Below are positions 1-6,351 of a stretch of 7,561 nt of DNA, one piece after another. The position numbers and the translations under genes are program-made. Each line of letters begins with the position of its first letter. Positions within the stretch are counted from its first letter, which is position 1. The notes below the pieces were generated by a model. It made no database searches. It had not been told where the DNA came from and saw nothing but the letters and a program-made list of their open reading frames with translations. Origin of the DNA: CAZMLC01 sp964567125 (GTDB lineage Bacteria; Verrucomicrobiota; Kiritimatiellia; RFP12; UBA1067); assembly GCA_964567125.1 (NCBI GenBank), contig CAZMLC010000100.1, forward strand, positions 1 through 7,561. Reading direction: 5' to 3'.

Positions 1-35
1 GCGCGCAGGCGTTGAGTGGGGTGTGCAGTTTTGGG

Positions 36-64
36 TTGAGTTGCATCTTCTTTTCCAGTAAAGT
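36..64 (+). promoter_or_regulatory. Candidate sigma-70 promoter of the sugar operon
   Basis: TTGAGT at 36-41 and TAAAGT at 59-64 are separated by 17 bases. Each matches four of six positions of the bacterial -35 (TTGACA) and -10 (TATAAT) consensus. Transcription would begin near base 71, leaving a leader of about 43 bases before the ATG at 114. The region 1-95 holds no recognisable gene, so a promoter here is reasonable, but this is a pattern match only. An 8-base palindrome, TAGCGCTA, sits at 66-73 just after the -10 and could be an operator or chance. Confidence 0.3.
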
Positions 65-113
65 TTAGCGCTAGCTTAAAAGTTGGAACAGATTCGTGCG
101 GAAAGGGAATGCG

Positions 114-1334
114 ATGAAAATGGTGCAGTGGATAGTAGGTTGGGCTGTGGTCGCCAGTGCCACGGGGCTTTTTGCGGAGAATTGGACCCAATGGCGGGGC
201 AATACCCGCGATCTGATTACCCACGATCAGGGATTGCTGAAAAAATGGCCTGAAACAGGACCTCAGCAGCTGTGGCAGAAGACCTTGGGCGATGGCTACT
301 CCTCCGCGATCGTTGTCGACGGCGTGCTTTATTTGACGGGCAATGTCGGCGATAAAGGATCAACGCGCGGCATGCTTTATGCCTTGGACGCCAAGAGCGG
401 TGCGGAAAAATGGAAATTTGAATACGGCCCTGAATGGGATAAAAGCTACGAATGCGCGCGGGCGACACCGACCTATTTTGAAGGCCATCTCTATTTGGTC
501 AGCGGGTTGGGACGCGTGCTGTGCGTGAATGTCAAGACGGGCAAGCAGGTCTGGGCTATCGATACGTTTGAAAAGTACAGTGGACGCAACATCACCTGGG
601 GTATCGCCGAGAATCCCCTGATTTACGACAACACGATCATTGTGCAGCCTGGCGGCGACGATACCGCGATTGTGGCGTTGAATATCAAGACCGGCGATTT
701 GATCTGGAAAAGCTCGGGACTGAGCGACCGCAGCGCGTATTGTTCCGCGTCGCTGATGGTGCTGAACGGCAAGCGCCAGGTCGTGACCATGACAGAGAAC
801 AACGCGGTCGGCGTGGATGCCGAAACCGGTGTTGTCCAGTGGAAATATCCCTATCGCAACAAATACAGCGTGCATCCGAATCCGCCGATCCTGATTGGTG
901 AAAACCGCGTCTTTCTCTCTTCGGGCTACAATTACGGATCCGTGGCCCTTGAAATTGCGGGCGATACGGCGCGCAAGGTCTGGGAAGACAAGTCAAATAG
1001 CAACCATTTTCAGGGTTTTACCCTCTATAAGGGGCGGATTTACTCCTCGGGCGGAAACAAGCTCTCGTGTTACGATCCGAAGGACGGACGTCAGATTTAT
1101 ACCGTTGCAGGGGCGAAAAAGACCTCGTTTTGCATTACACCTGTGGGCATGATTACGTACGATGAGCTGGGTGGCGGCGTGATGCTGGTCGATATTCAAC
1201 CGGACGCCTATTCCGTGATTTCCTCCTTTAAGGTTACATACGGGGCAGGTCCGCATTGGTCTTCGCCCGTTGTCGCTGATGGCGTGTTGTATATCCGCCA
1301 CGGCAAGGTGATGACTGCTTTCAAAATCAAATAG
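114..1334 (+). CDS. Secreted PQQ-like beta-propeller repeat protein
   Basis: This 406-residue protein belongs to the PQQ-like/BamB-type beta-propeller superfamily often annotated in planctomycetes and verrucomicrobia. The N-terminus (K2, hydrophobic residues about 5-20, then F-A before E-N-W) looks like a type I signal peptide, so the protein is probably periplasmic or exported. The mature start has the WxQWRG motif typical of these proteins. Blade repeats with the A-x-D/N-x-x-[TS/D]-G-x-x-x-W pattern start near residues 88, 135, 186, 231 and 317, and degenerate blades lie between them, consistent with a 7-8-bladed propeller. I see nothing that proves PQQ binding or enzyme activity; many relatives are non-enzymatic. 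The ATG at 114 is preferred over the in-frame GTG at 96 because AAAGGGA at 102-108 sits five bases before it and the signal peptide then begins cleanly. The stop is 10 bases before the mutarotase gene, implying co-transcription. Function is unknown; a sugar-related or scaffold role is inferred from context only. Confidence 0.85.
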   Translation: MKMVQWIVGWAVVASATGLFAENWTQWRGNTRDLITHDQGLLKKWPETGPQQLWQKTLGDGYSSAIVVDGVLYLTGNVGDKGSTRGMLYALDAKSGAEKWKFEYGPEWDKSYECARATPTYFEGHLYLVSGLGRVLCVNVKTGKQVWAIDTFEKYSGRNITWGIAENPLIYDNTIIVQPGGDDTAIVALNIKTGDLIWKSSGLSDRSAYCSASLMVLNGKRQVVTMTENNAVGVDAETGVVQWKYPYRNKYSVHPNPPILIGENRVFLSSGYNYGSVALEIAGDTARKVWEDKSNSNHFQGFTLYKGRIYSSGGNKLSCYDPKDGRQIYTVAGAKKTSFCITPVGMITYDELGGGVMLVDIQPDAYSVISSFKVTYGAGPHWSSPVVADGVLYIRHGKVMTAFKIK

Positions 1335-1344
1335 AGGAGAACCG

Positions 1345-2238
1345 ATGATGCATGTGAGTCAGTGGGTACTGGGATCTCTGGTGCTGGCTTGCCTCGCGGG
1401 CTGCACGTCGCAAGGGCTAATTATGAACAAGCAAGGNNNNNNNNNNNNNNNNNNNNNNNNNNNNNNNNNNNNNNNNNNNNNNNNNNNNNNNNNNNNNNNN
1501 NNNNNNNNNNNNNNNNNNNNNNNNNNNNNNNNNNNNGAGCCGCTTTCCGACGGTGCCACGGTGGGGCTCAAGCTGACGCTGGTCAGCCCGGATGGTGATC
1601 AAGGTTACCCCGGCACGGTGACCGTGAACGTAACTTACTGGCTGACGCCGGCGAATGTCTGGCGCATTGAATATGAGGCGACGACCGACAAAGCGACGCC
1701 GATCAACTTGACGCAGCACATTTATTTCAATTTGAAGGGCGAGGCGCAGGGCGATATTCTCGATCATGAGTTGACGCTCTTCGCCGATGCGATCACGCCG
1801 GTCAACAAGGGACTGATCCCTACGGGCAAGCTGATGTCGGTTAAGGGGACGCCCTTCGATTTTACCACGCCGCATACGATCGGATCGCGCATCCAGGCGG
1901 ATCACGAGCAGCTTCAGTTCGGCGGCGGGTATGATCACAACTGGATGCTGAACAACCCGGCGGGTAAGCTTGTGCAGGCTGCGGCCGTGTATGAGGCGAC
2001 TTCCGGCCGCACGCTCGAGGTTTGGACGACCGAACCGGCGATCCAGTTCTACTGCGGCAATTTCATGACGGATCAGATCCCGGGCAAGCGCGGCAAGAAC
2101 CTCTGCTGGCGTGGCGGCTTGGCGCTCGAGACGCAGCATGCGCCCGATTCCCCGAATCAACCCGATTTCCCGTCGACGATTCTGCGTCCGGGAGCAGTCT
2201 ACAAGACGGTGACCGAATATCGTTTTGGCGTTAAGTAA
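1345..2238 (+). CDS. galM: Lipoprotein aldose 1-epimerase (mutarotase), interrupted by assembly gap
   Basis: Aldose 1-epimerase interconverts alpha and beta anomers of hexoses such as galactose and glucose. The first 30 codons encode a hydrophobic signal ending in the lipobox L-A-G-C (Cys20), so the protein is probably a membrane-anchored lipoprotein facing the periplasm. Then comes a 100-N gap (1437-1536). After it the sequence is clearly GalM: TQH-x-YFNL with the catalytic-type His at codon 1717-1719 (His170 of Lactococcus GalM), GGYDHNW with the Asp at 1933-1935 (Asp243), and LALETQH with the catalytic Glu at 2128-2130 (Glu304), then the usual RPG-x-x-Y C-terminus. The family's N-terminal half, including the Arg71 and His96 equivalents, is missing and presumably lies in the gap. 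Either ATG, 1345 or 1348, fits the GAGGAG at 1334-1339. The symporter gene follows within 20 bases. Secreted mutarotases beside sodium/sugar symporters are a sensible uptake pair. Confidence 0.88.
   Translation: MMHVSQWVLGSLVLACLAGCTSQGLIMNKQXXXXXXXXXXXXXXXXXXXXXXXXXXXXXXXXXXEPLSDGATVGLKLTLVSPDGDQGYPGTVTVNVTYWLTPANVWRIEYEATTDKATPINLTQHIYFNLKGEAQGDILDHELTLFADAITPVNKGLIPTGKLMSVKGTPFDFTTPHTIGSRIQADHEQLQFGGGYDHNWMLNNPAGKLVQAAAVYEATSGRTLEVWTTEPAIQFYCGNFMTDQIPGKRGKNLCWRGGLALETQHAPDSPNQPDFPSTILRPGAVYKTVTEYRFGVK
1437..1536. other. Assembly gap (100 N) inside galM
   Basis: A run of exactly 100 N, the usual placeholder for a scaffold gap of unknown size. GalM proteins normally have about 110-115 residues between the start of the mature protein and the W-x-A-E-P-L region that resumes at 1537, so the true gap is probably nearer 340 bases. 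The reading frame is kept if the real length is one more than a multiple of three, as 100 is. Confidence 0.95.
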
Positions 2239-2242
2239 AAGT

Positions 2243-2247
2243 AAGGA
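2243..2247 (+). promoter_or_regulatory. Ribosome binding site deciding the symporter start
   Basis: AAGGA (within TAAGGA) lies eight bases before the ATG at 2256, a near-ideal distance. The upstream in-frame ATG at 2247 overlaps this motif and would have no properly spaced site, so 2256 is the better start. Confidence 0.55.
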
Positions 2248-2255
2248 TGGATGGT

Positions 2256-3770
2256 ATGGGCATTATTGATGTGGTCGTGTTTGTCGGGTTCATTGCTGCG
2301 GTGATGGCTGTTGGACTGTGGAAGAGCAAGAGCGCGCGCAGCGAAGAGGGCAGTGCAGCGGATTATTTTCTTGCCGGGCGTGGGCTTTCGTGGTGGTTGA
2401 TCGGCATCTCGCTGATCGCGGCGAATATCTCGGCCGAGCAGTTCGTGGGTATGTCGGGGGCGGCGGCCTCGCACGTCGGGTTGGCGATCGCCAGCTACGA
2501 ATGGATGGCGGCGGTTACGCTGGTGATCGTGGCGTTCGCGTTCCTGCCATACTTCTTGAAGACCGGCATCTATACGATTCCCGGCTTTCTTGAGCACCGT
2601 TACAATCCGGCGGCGCGCTCCATCATGGCGATCATGATGATGGCGATTCTCGTGGGCGTATCGCTGTGCGGCGTGATTTACGCGGGTGCGCTGCCGATGC
2701 GCGACCTGCTTCGTCTGGCGGATATTCACGTGTCGCTGACCGTCTGCTGCTGGGTCATGGGACTGCTGGCGGCCGGATACGTCGCGGCGGGCGGGCTGAA
2801 AGCCTGCGCGTGGGCGGATCTGATCCAGGGCATTGCGCTGATTCTGGGCGGNNNNNNNNNNNNNNNNNNNNNNNNNNNNNNNNNNNNNNNNNNNNNNNNN
2901 NNNNNNNNNNNNNNNNNNNNNNNNNNNNNNNNNNNNNNNNNNNNNNNNNNNGTGGTTGCGTATGAGCAGGGCGTGAAGAAGGATATGGGCACGGCGCTCT
3001 TCGATATTTCGGACGAATGGAAGCGTGCGCATGCCGACAAGGTGGCGCTGATTGAGGCGAGCAATGCAGCGGTCAAGGCTAAGGCGGCGGAAAGCAAGAC
3101 GCCGACATCCGTGGCGTCCAAGTCGGATTCGGCGCTGGGGCTGCTGATCGGCAAGCTCTGCATGGGCAAGGCGGGCGTGTTCGGCTTCATTGTCGCGGCG
3201 CTGCTGGGGGCGATTGTCTCCTCGCTGGCGGCGGTGTTGAACGCGGCGTCAACGATCTTCGCGATGGATATTTACAAGGAATACATCAATAAAAATGCGG
3301 TGCCCAAGCAGTTGGTTAATGTCGGGCGCATCTGCGTCGGTGTGTTCGTGGTCATCGGCTGCGTGGTTTCGCCGATGCTCGACGATCCCAAATATGGCGG
3401 TATCTTTAACTACATTCAGGAATTCCAGGGATTCGTCTCGCCAGGTGTGCTGGCGGTATTCGTCTTCGGGTTACTGAACCGTACGGCCAAGGGCTGGGTT
3501 GGCGCGGTCGGCCTGTTGCTGAACGTCGTGCTGTTCGCGGTCTTGAAATGGACACCGTGCTTCGCAGGGATCAACTTCCTGAATCGTATGGCGATCTGCT
3601 TGGCGGTCGTGCTCGCGGTGATGACGGTTTGCGGATATGTTAGCCGGCATGCGAAGGCGGTCGAATTCCACTCCAACACGCATTTGGATCTGACTTCGTC
3701 ACGCGGGGCGCAGATCGGCGGAATTTGCGTCGTTGTGGTCGTGGCGCTGCTTTACGTGATTTTCCGTTAA
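2256..3770 (+). CDS. vSGLT-type sodium/sugar symporter (SSS family), interrupted by assembly gap
   Basis: This inner-membrane solute:sodium symporter would couple sodium entry to uptake of a sugar or similar solute. It aligns well, from memory, with Vibrio vSGLT: ISLIAANISAEQF (residues 51-63) contains equivalents of the sodium-site residues A62 and I65 (A55, I58) and the sugar-binding Q69 (Q62); ASYEW holds the Y87/E88 pair (Y81, E82). After the gap, SSLAAVLN supplies the two sodium-site serines (codons 3219-3224), followed by TIF-x-MDIYKEYI, LVNVGR, YIQE and VSPGVLAVF. Hydrophobic helices are visible at about 5-22, 46-66, 83-101, 125-148 and 158-180, with six or more after the gap. The 100-N gap (2852-2951) removes helices carrying the expected substrate Asn260 and Lys294, so the 504 nominal residues understate the length. 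The loop at about 2952-3174 is long and Ala/Lys-rich. The partner mutarotase supports sugar transport, but substrate is not provable here. An alternative start is ATG 2247. Confidence 0.9.
   Translation: MGIIDVVVFVGFIAAVMAVGLWKSKSARSEEGSAADYFLAGRGLSWWLIGISLIAANISAEQFVGMSGAAASHVGLAIASYEWMAAVTLVIVAFAFLPYFLKTGIYTIPGFLEHRYNPAARSIMAIMMMAILVGVSLCGVIYAGALPMRDLLRLADIHVSLTVCCWVMGLLAAGYVAAGGLKACAWADLIQGIALILGXXXXXXXXXXXXXXXXXXXXXXXXXXXXXXXXXXVVAYEQGVKKDMGTALFDISDEWKRAHADKVALIEASNAAVKAKAAESKTPTSVASKSDSALGLLIGKLCMGKAGVFGFIVAALLGAIVSSLAAVLNAASTIFAMDIYKEYINKNAVPKQLVNVGRICVGVFVVIGCVVSPMLDDPKYGGIFNYIQEFQGFVSPGVLAVFVFGLLNRTAKGWVGAVGLLLNVVLFAVLKWTPCFAGINFLNRMAICLAVVLAVMTVCGYVSRHAKAVEFHSNTHLDLTSSRGAQIGGICVVVVVALLYVIFR
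2852..2951. other. Assembly gap (100 N) inside the symporter gene
   Basis: A run of exactly 100 N interrupts the gene just after the ADLIQGIALILGG helix. In vSGLT about 105 residues separate this point from the L-P-G/V-x-A-Y region where sequence resumes, so roughly 300-320 bases are probably absent rather than 100. Confidence 0.95.
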
Positions 3771-3797
3771 GTCCTGGGAGGTCAGAAAGGGCGACTC

Positions 3798-3861
3798 CGC
3801 GCAAGGCGTGCGAAAAAAAGATGTTTTTCTTTTATTCGGAGTTGCTTTTTCAATCGCACGC
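3798..3861 (+). terminator. Possible hairpin terminator after the symporter gene
   Basis: GCGTGCGA at 3806-3813 is the exact reverse complement of TCGCACGC at 3854-3861, and the A-run at 3814-3819 can pair with the T-run at 3846-3850 inside it, giving a long hairpin. Smaller competing hairpins are CGCGC/GCGTG (3798-3810) and GAAAAA/TTTTTC (3812-3829). The T-rich stretch 3824-3833 lies within the structure instead of directly after a GC stem, so this is not a textbook intrinsic terminator. Its place between two gene groups fits termination or transcript-end protection. Confidence 0.28.
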
Positions 3862-3862
3862 G

Positions 3863-3892
3863 TTTAAACTAGGAAAACTAAAGCATTAGAAT
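3863..3892 (+). promoter_or_regulatory. Candidate sigma-70 promoter of the pilus-like cluster
   Basis: TAGAAT at 3887-3892 matches five of six -10 positions. TTTAAA at 3863-3868, 18 bases upstream, matches four of six -35 positions. Transcription would start near 3899, giving a leader of about 50 bases. This is the most promoter-like pair in the 179-base intergenic region, but AT-rich sequence makes chance matches common. Confidence 0.33.
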
Positions 3893-3938
3893 TGCTTTGT
3901 CTCTGTAATTTTGGGTTGATGGTTGTTTTTTGTAGGAA

Positions 3939-3944
3939 AAGGAG
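3939..3944 (+). promoter_or_regulatory. Strong ribosome binding site of the Amuc_1102-like gene
   Basis: AAGGAG lies five bases before the ATG at 3950. It fixes this start over an in-frame TTG at 3923, which would add nine residues before the signal peptide. Confidence 0.75.
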
Positions 3945-3949
3945 TACGC

Positions 3950-4651
3950 ATGAAAGAGTTTACACCGATTGTTGCGGGCTTAGCTATTTTCGCTACGAGT
4001 TTTGCCGAGGCGCAGACCACGCGGTTGAGCAGTGGCAGTCTTCAGGGTGGCACGGCGCGTGCTGGCGCAGCGGTGGCTGCTGCGGGCGCGACGGCTTCGC
4101 GGGCGGCGGGCAAGGTGGAGATCAAGCGGTTTCCCCAGCCGAATAAGACCTCGATGGTGCGGACGCCTGAATTCAATTCCAATTCGCAGAATACCTATCG
4201 CAAGCTGACCACGCGTCCGCGCGAATGGGCGCTTTTCGAGATCCACTATGCAACGGAAGCGCGGTGGACCGATGAGTTGACCTTCACTTACCATGTCATG
4301 ACCAAGGGTCAGGATGAGGAGCGTAAAGACATTTACTCGTACTACACCTTGACGCAGCGCTACATCGATATCCCCAAGGGGGATCACATGAGTAGCGTCG
4401 CGATTCCGCCGAGCCTGGTTGAACGGTATGGGCAACCTTTGGCGGTTGCGTTGGAGATTGTAGGTAAGGACGGGACGGTTCTGGCGAGTGAATCCCTGAG
4501 CAACATCCAGTTCCCGACCAAGGAGTGGTGGAAAGATACGAACGTGATGGAAAATCCGCGCACGCCGGTGGTGCGCCGCCCAGGCCTGGTGGATCGTTCC
4601 AAGACGCCGTTTGCGCTGATTAACGCGGATGATTACGAGGTAATTCAGTAG
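3950..4651 (+). CDS. Amuc_1102-like secreted pilus-associated protein
   Basis: This 233-residue protein has a signal peptide (K2, hydrophobic 7-18, A-E-A before Q22) and is probably exported to the periplasm or surface. Residues 33-54 are an Ala/Gly-rich low-complexity stretch, likely a flexible linker. Residues about 83-188 alternate short beta-type segments (for example WALFEIHY, ELTFTYHVM, PLAVALEIV), consistent with the Ig-like sandwich I recall for Akkermansia Amuc_1102. The tail contains W193-W194 and a conserved-looking R-S-K-T-P-F-A motif (216-222) before the C-terminus. Assignment rests mainly on size, signal, fold-like pattern and its place directly before a PilM gene, as in Akkermansia; pairwise identity cannot be judged here. 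The biochemical role is unknown; a structural part of a type IV pilus-like complex is inferred. Its stop shares one base with the next start (TAGTG), so translation is probably coupled. Confidence 0.72.
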   Translation: MKEFTPIVAGLAIFATSFAEAQTTRLSSGSLQGGTARAGAAVAAAGATASRAAGKVEIKRFPQPNKTSMVRTPEFNSNSQNTYRKLTTRPREWALFEIHYATEARWTDELTFTYHVMTKGQDEERKDIYSYYTLTQRYIDIPKGDHMSSVAIPPSLVERYGQPLAVALEIVGKDGTVLASESLSNIQFPTKEWWKDTNVMENPRTPVVRRPGLVDRSKTPFALINADDYEVIQ

Positions 4652-6351
4652 TGTTTACGTCAGATAGAATTCTTACGCTCAATGTCGGTGCAAGCAAGGT
4701 CATCTTGTCTGAATTTCAGGCCAAGAGTGGTCAGGCGCCGGAGCTGATCAATTATGGAATCGCGGATCTTCCCGTTGTCGAAGAGAACAGCGGTGTTGGC
4801 CTTGTGTTGACGGACGCGATCAAAAGCGTGATGAGGACCTCGGGAATTCGTCCTGGACCGCTCGCTGTTGCGCTGTCCGGTCAGATTGTTTTCCCGCGTT
4901 TTGTCAAGCTGCCGGCTGTGGCCAAGGACAAGCTGTTGCAGATGATCCAGTACGAAGTGGAGCAGAACGTTCCCTTCCCGTTGGATGAGATCGTCTGGAA
5001 TTACCAGTTTATCGGCGATGACAGCTCGGGCGAGCAGAGCGTCATGATCGTGGCGGCTAAGATTGAGAGCGTCCGGGAAATTACCGATGCGATTGTCAAG
5101 GCGGGGTTGGAGCCGGACATCGTGGATGTTGCGCCGATGGCGATCTGCAATGCGTTGCGCTTCAACCATGCAGCGCTGGACGGCTGTTCGATCGTGCTGG
5201 ATATCGGCGCGCGTTCGACCAATCTGATTTTTGTCGAGGATGATCGGATCTATAGTCGTTGCATTCCCGTGGCGGGCAATGCGATTACGCAGGAGCTGGC
5301 GAAGAGCCTGCAAGTTTCTTTGGGCGAAGCGGAACACATCAAGCGGCAGAGTGGCTTTGTCTCGCTCGGCGGCGTGCATGTGAGCGAAGACGAACAGATC
5401 GAGACGATCTCGCGCGTAATCCGCAATGTGATCACCCGGCTGCACGCTGAAATCAGCCGTTCGATCAATTTCTATCGGAGTCAGCAGGGCGGTGCCGCAC
5501 CGGTTCGCCTGATTTTGACCGGTGGCAGTGCCGTATTGCCGCATCTGGATCAATTCTTCCGCGAAAAACTGCAGATCGAGGTGGAATACCTCAATCCGTT
5601 TGTCAATGTGGGCGTCGGGAAGCGGATCGACGTGGAAAAAGCTGGACACGATGCCTTTATGCTGTCGGAGTCCGTGGGTCTGGCTTTGCGCCGGTCATTG
5701 CATTGCCCGATCGAAGTCAATTTGATGCCGCCTGAGCTGGTCAAGAGCAAGACCATGAAGCGGCGCGTTCCCTTCCTGTCGATTGCCGCTGTTGGCGTGC
5801 TGATGAGCTTAGGGATCTGGTACATGTATGAGCGCCGGATGGAGGATCTCTACACCACGCAAACTGCGCTGGTTGAGGCCAAGCTGGGCAAGATCAAGCA
5901 GATGCAGGCCAAAATGGACAAGGCGACTTCTGCCCGTGCAGCGGTTCAGCGTAAAGCCGATGCGGTGCGCGATGCCATGTCTGCCCGGACTGCGTGGTTG
6001 AAGCGCGTGGAGGCGATCAAGTCCTGTCTCTTTGATGGACTGTGGCTGATTGAGATGGCGCCGATGAAATCTGAGATCGGAGAACTTACGGGAATTCGGA
6101 TTATGGGACGTGGTTGGGTTGATAAGCTCAAGGTTCAGGAGGAGAAGGCCAAGGCGAATGGCAGTTCGCAGACCGCGATTGAACTGTTGCGCGATCAATT
6201 GAAGAACAAGGCCTTTTTCGGTGATGATGTCCCGGTGAGTGTCCAAATTGTAGGTGTGAAGGAAGTTGGGGCGTATTTGATGGACTTTACAATCGAAATT
6301 ACGCCAGCCGCTGCGGCACCTCAGGAAGGGAAGAGGAGGGCGCAGAAATGA
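4651..6351 (+). CDS. pilM: PilM-PilN fusion protein (Amuc_1101-like, GspL-like layout)
   Basis: This 566-residue protein joins two type IV pilus assembly parts. Residues 1-345 are an actin/FtsA-like PilM domain: the first phosphate loop is L10-N-V-G-A-S, the SHS2-like region includes QYEVEQNVPFPLDE, the second phosphate loop is LDIGARSTNL (183-192), and the adenosine motif is LILTGGS (287-293). Residues 354-361 (IEVNLMPP) resemble the INLLP motif by which PilN binds PilM. A membrane helix follows at about 374-392, then a coiled-coil-like segment (about 395-455) and a C-terminal periplasmic domain (about 460-555) with the PilN-like W-L, I-x-G and F-x-I-E-I pattern. The cytoplasmic actin-like, helix, periplasmic order is that of GspL in type II secretion. 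Its role would be the inner-membrane platform linking cytoplasmic motor to periplasmic alignment proteins. It starts with GTG, with GAGG at 4637-4640, overlaps the upstream stop by one base and the downstream start by four (ATGA). Confidence 0.85.
   Translation: MFTSDRILTLNVGASKVILSEFQAKSGQAPELINYGIADLPVVEENSGVGLVLTDAIKSVMRTSGIRPGPLAVALSGQIVFPRFVKLPAVAKDKLLQMIQYEVEQNVPFPLDEIVWNYQFIGDDSSGEQSVMIVAAKIESVREITDAIVKAGLEPDIVDVAPMAICNALRFNHAALDGCSIVLDIGARSTNLIFVEDDRIYSRCIPVAGNAITQELAKSLQVSLGEAEHIKRQSGFVSLGGVHVSEDEQIETISRVIRNVITRLHAEISRSINFYRSQQGGAAPVRLILTGGSAVLPHLDQFFREKLQIEVEYLNPFVNVGVGKRIDVEKAGHDAFMLSESVGLALRRSLHCPIEVNLMPPELVKSKTMKRRVPFLSIAAVGVLMSLGIWYMYERRMEDLYTTQTALVEAKLGKIKQMQAKMDKATSARAAVQRKADAVRDAMSARTAWLKRVEAIKSCLFDGLWLIEMAPMKSEIGELTGIRIMGRGWVDKLKVQEEKAKANGSSQTAIELLRDQLKNKAFFGDDVPVSVQIVGVKEVGAYLMDFTIEITPAAAAPQEGKRRAQK

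Noticed and set aside
1..60. Possible C-terminal end of an upstream + strand gene (short open frames reaching stops at 13-15, 58-60 or 64-66)
   Set aside because: The stretch is too short to recognise any protein or to choose between frames.
96..113. GTG at 96 as start of the propeller gene
   Set aside because: It lacks a good ribosome site and puts charged residues before the signal peptide; ATG 114 has AAAGGGA at the right distance.
1437..2951. galM and symporter as genuinely truncated or decayed genes
   Set aside because: Frames are intact on both sides of the gaps and the visible active-site residues are kept; missing sequence explains the short lengths better.
1417..3032. Long - strand open frames across galM and the symporter
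   Set aside because: They run through the N gaps, have Arg/His/Gln-rich composition and oppose genes with clear family motifs.
3923..3949. TTG at 3923 as start of the Amuc_1102-like gene
   Set aside because: The strong AAGGAG at 3939-3944 points to ATG 3950, which also begins directly with a signal peptide.
4660..5649. A 329-codon open frame on the - strand inside the PilM domain
   Set aside because: It is antisense to a well-supported gene, rich in Arg, His, Gln and Asp as expected of a shadow frame, and shows no domain, ribosome site or operon context.
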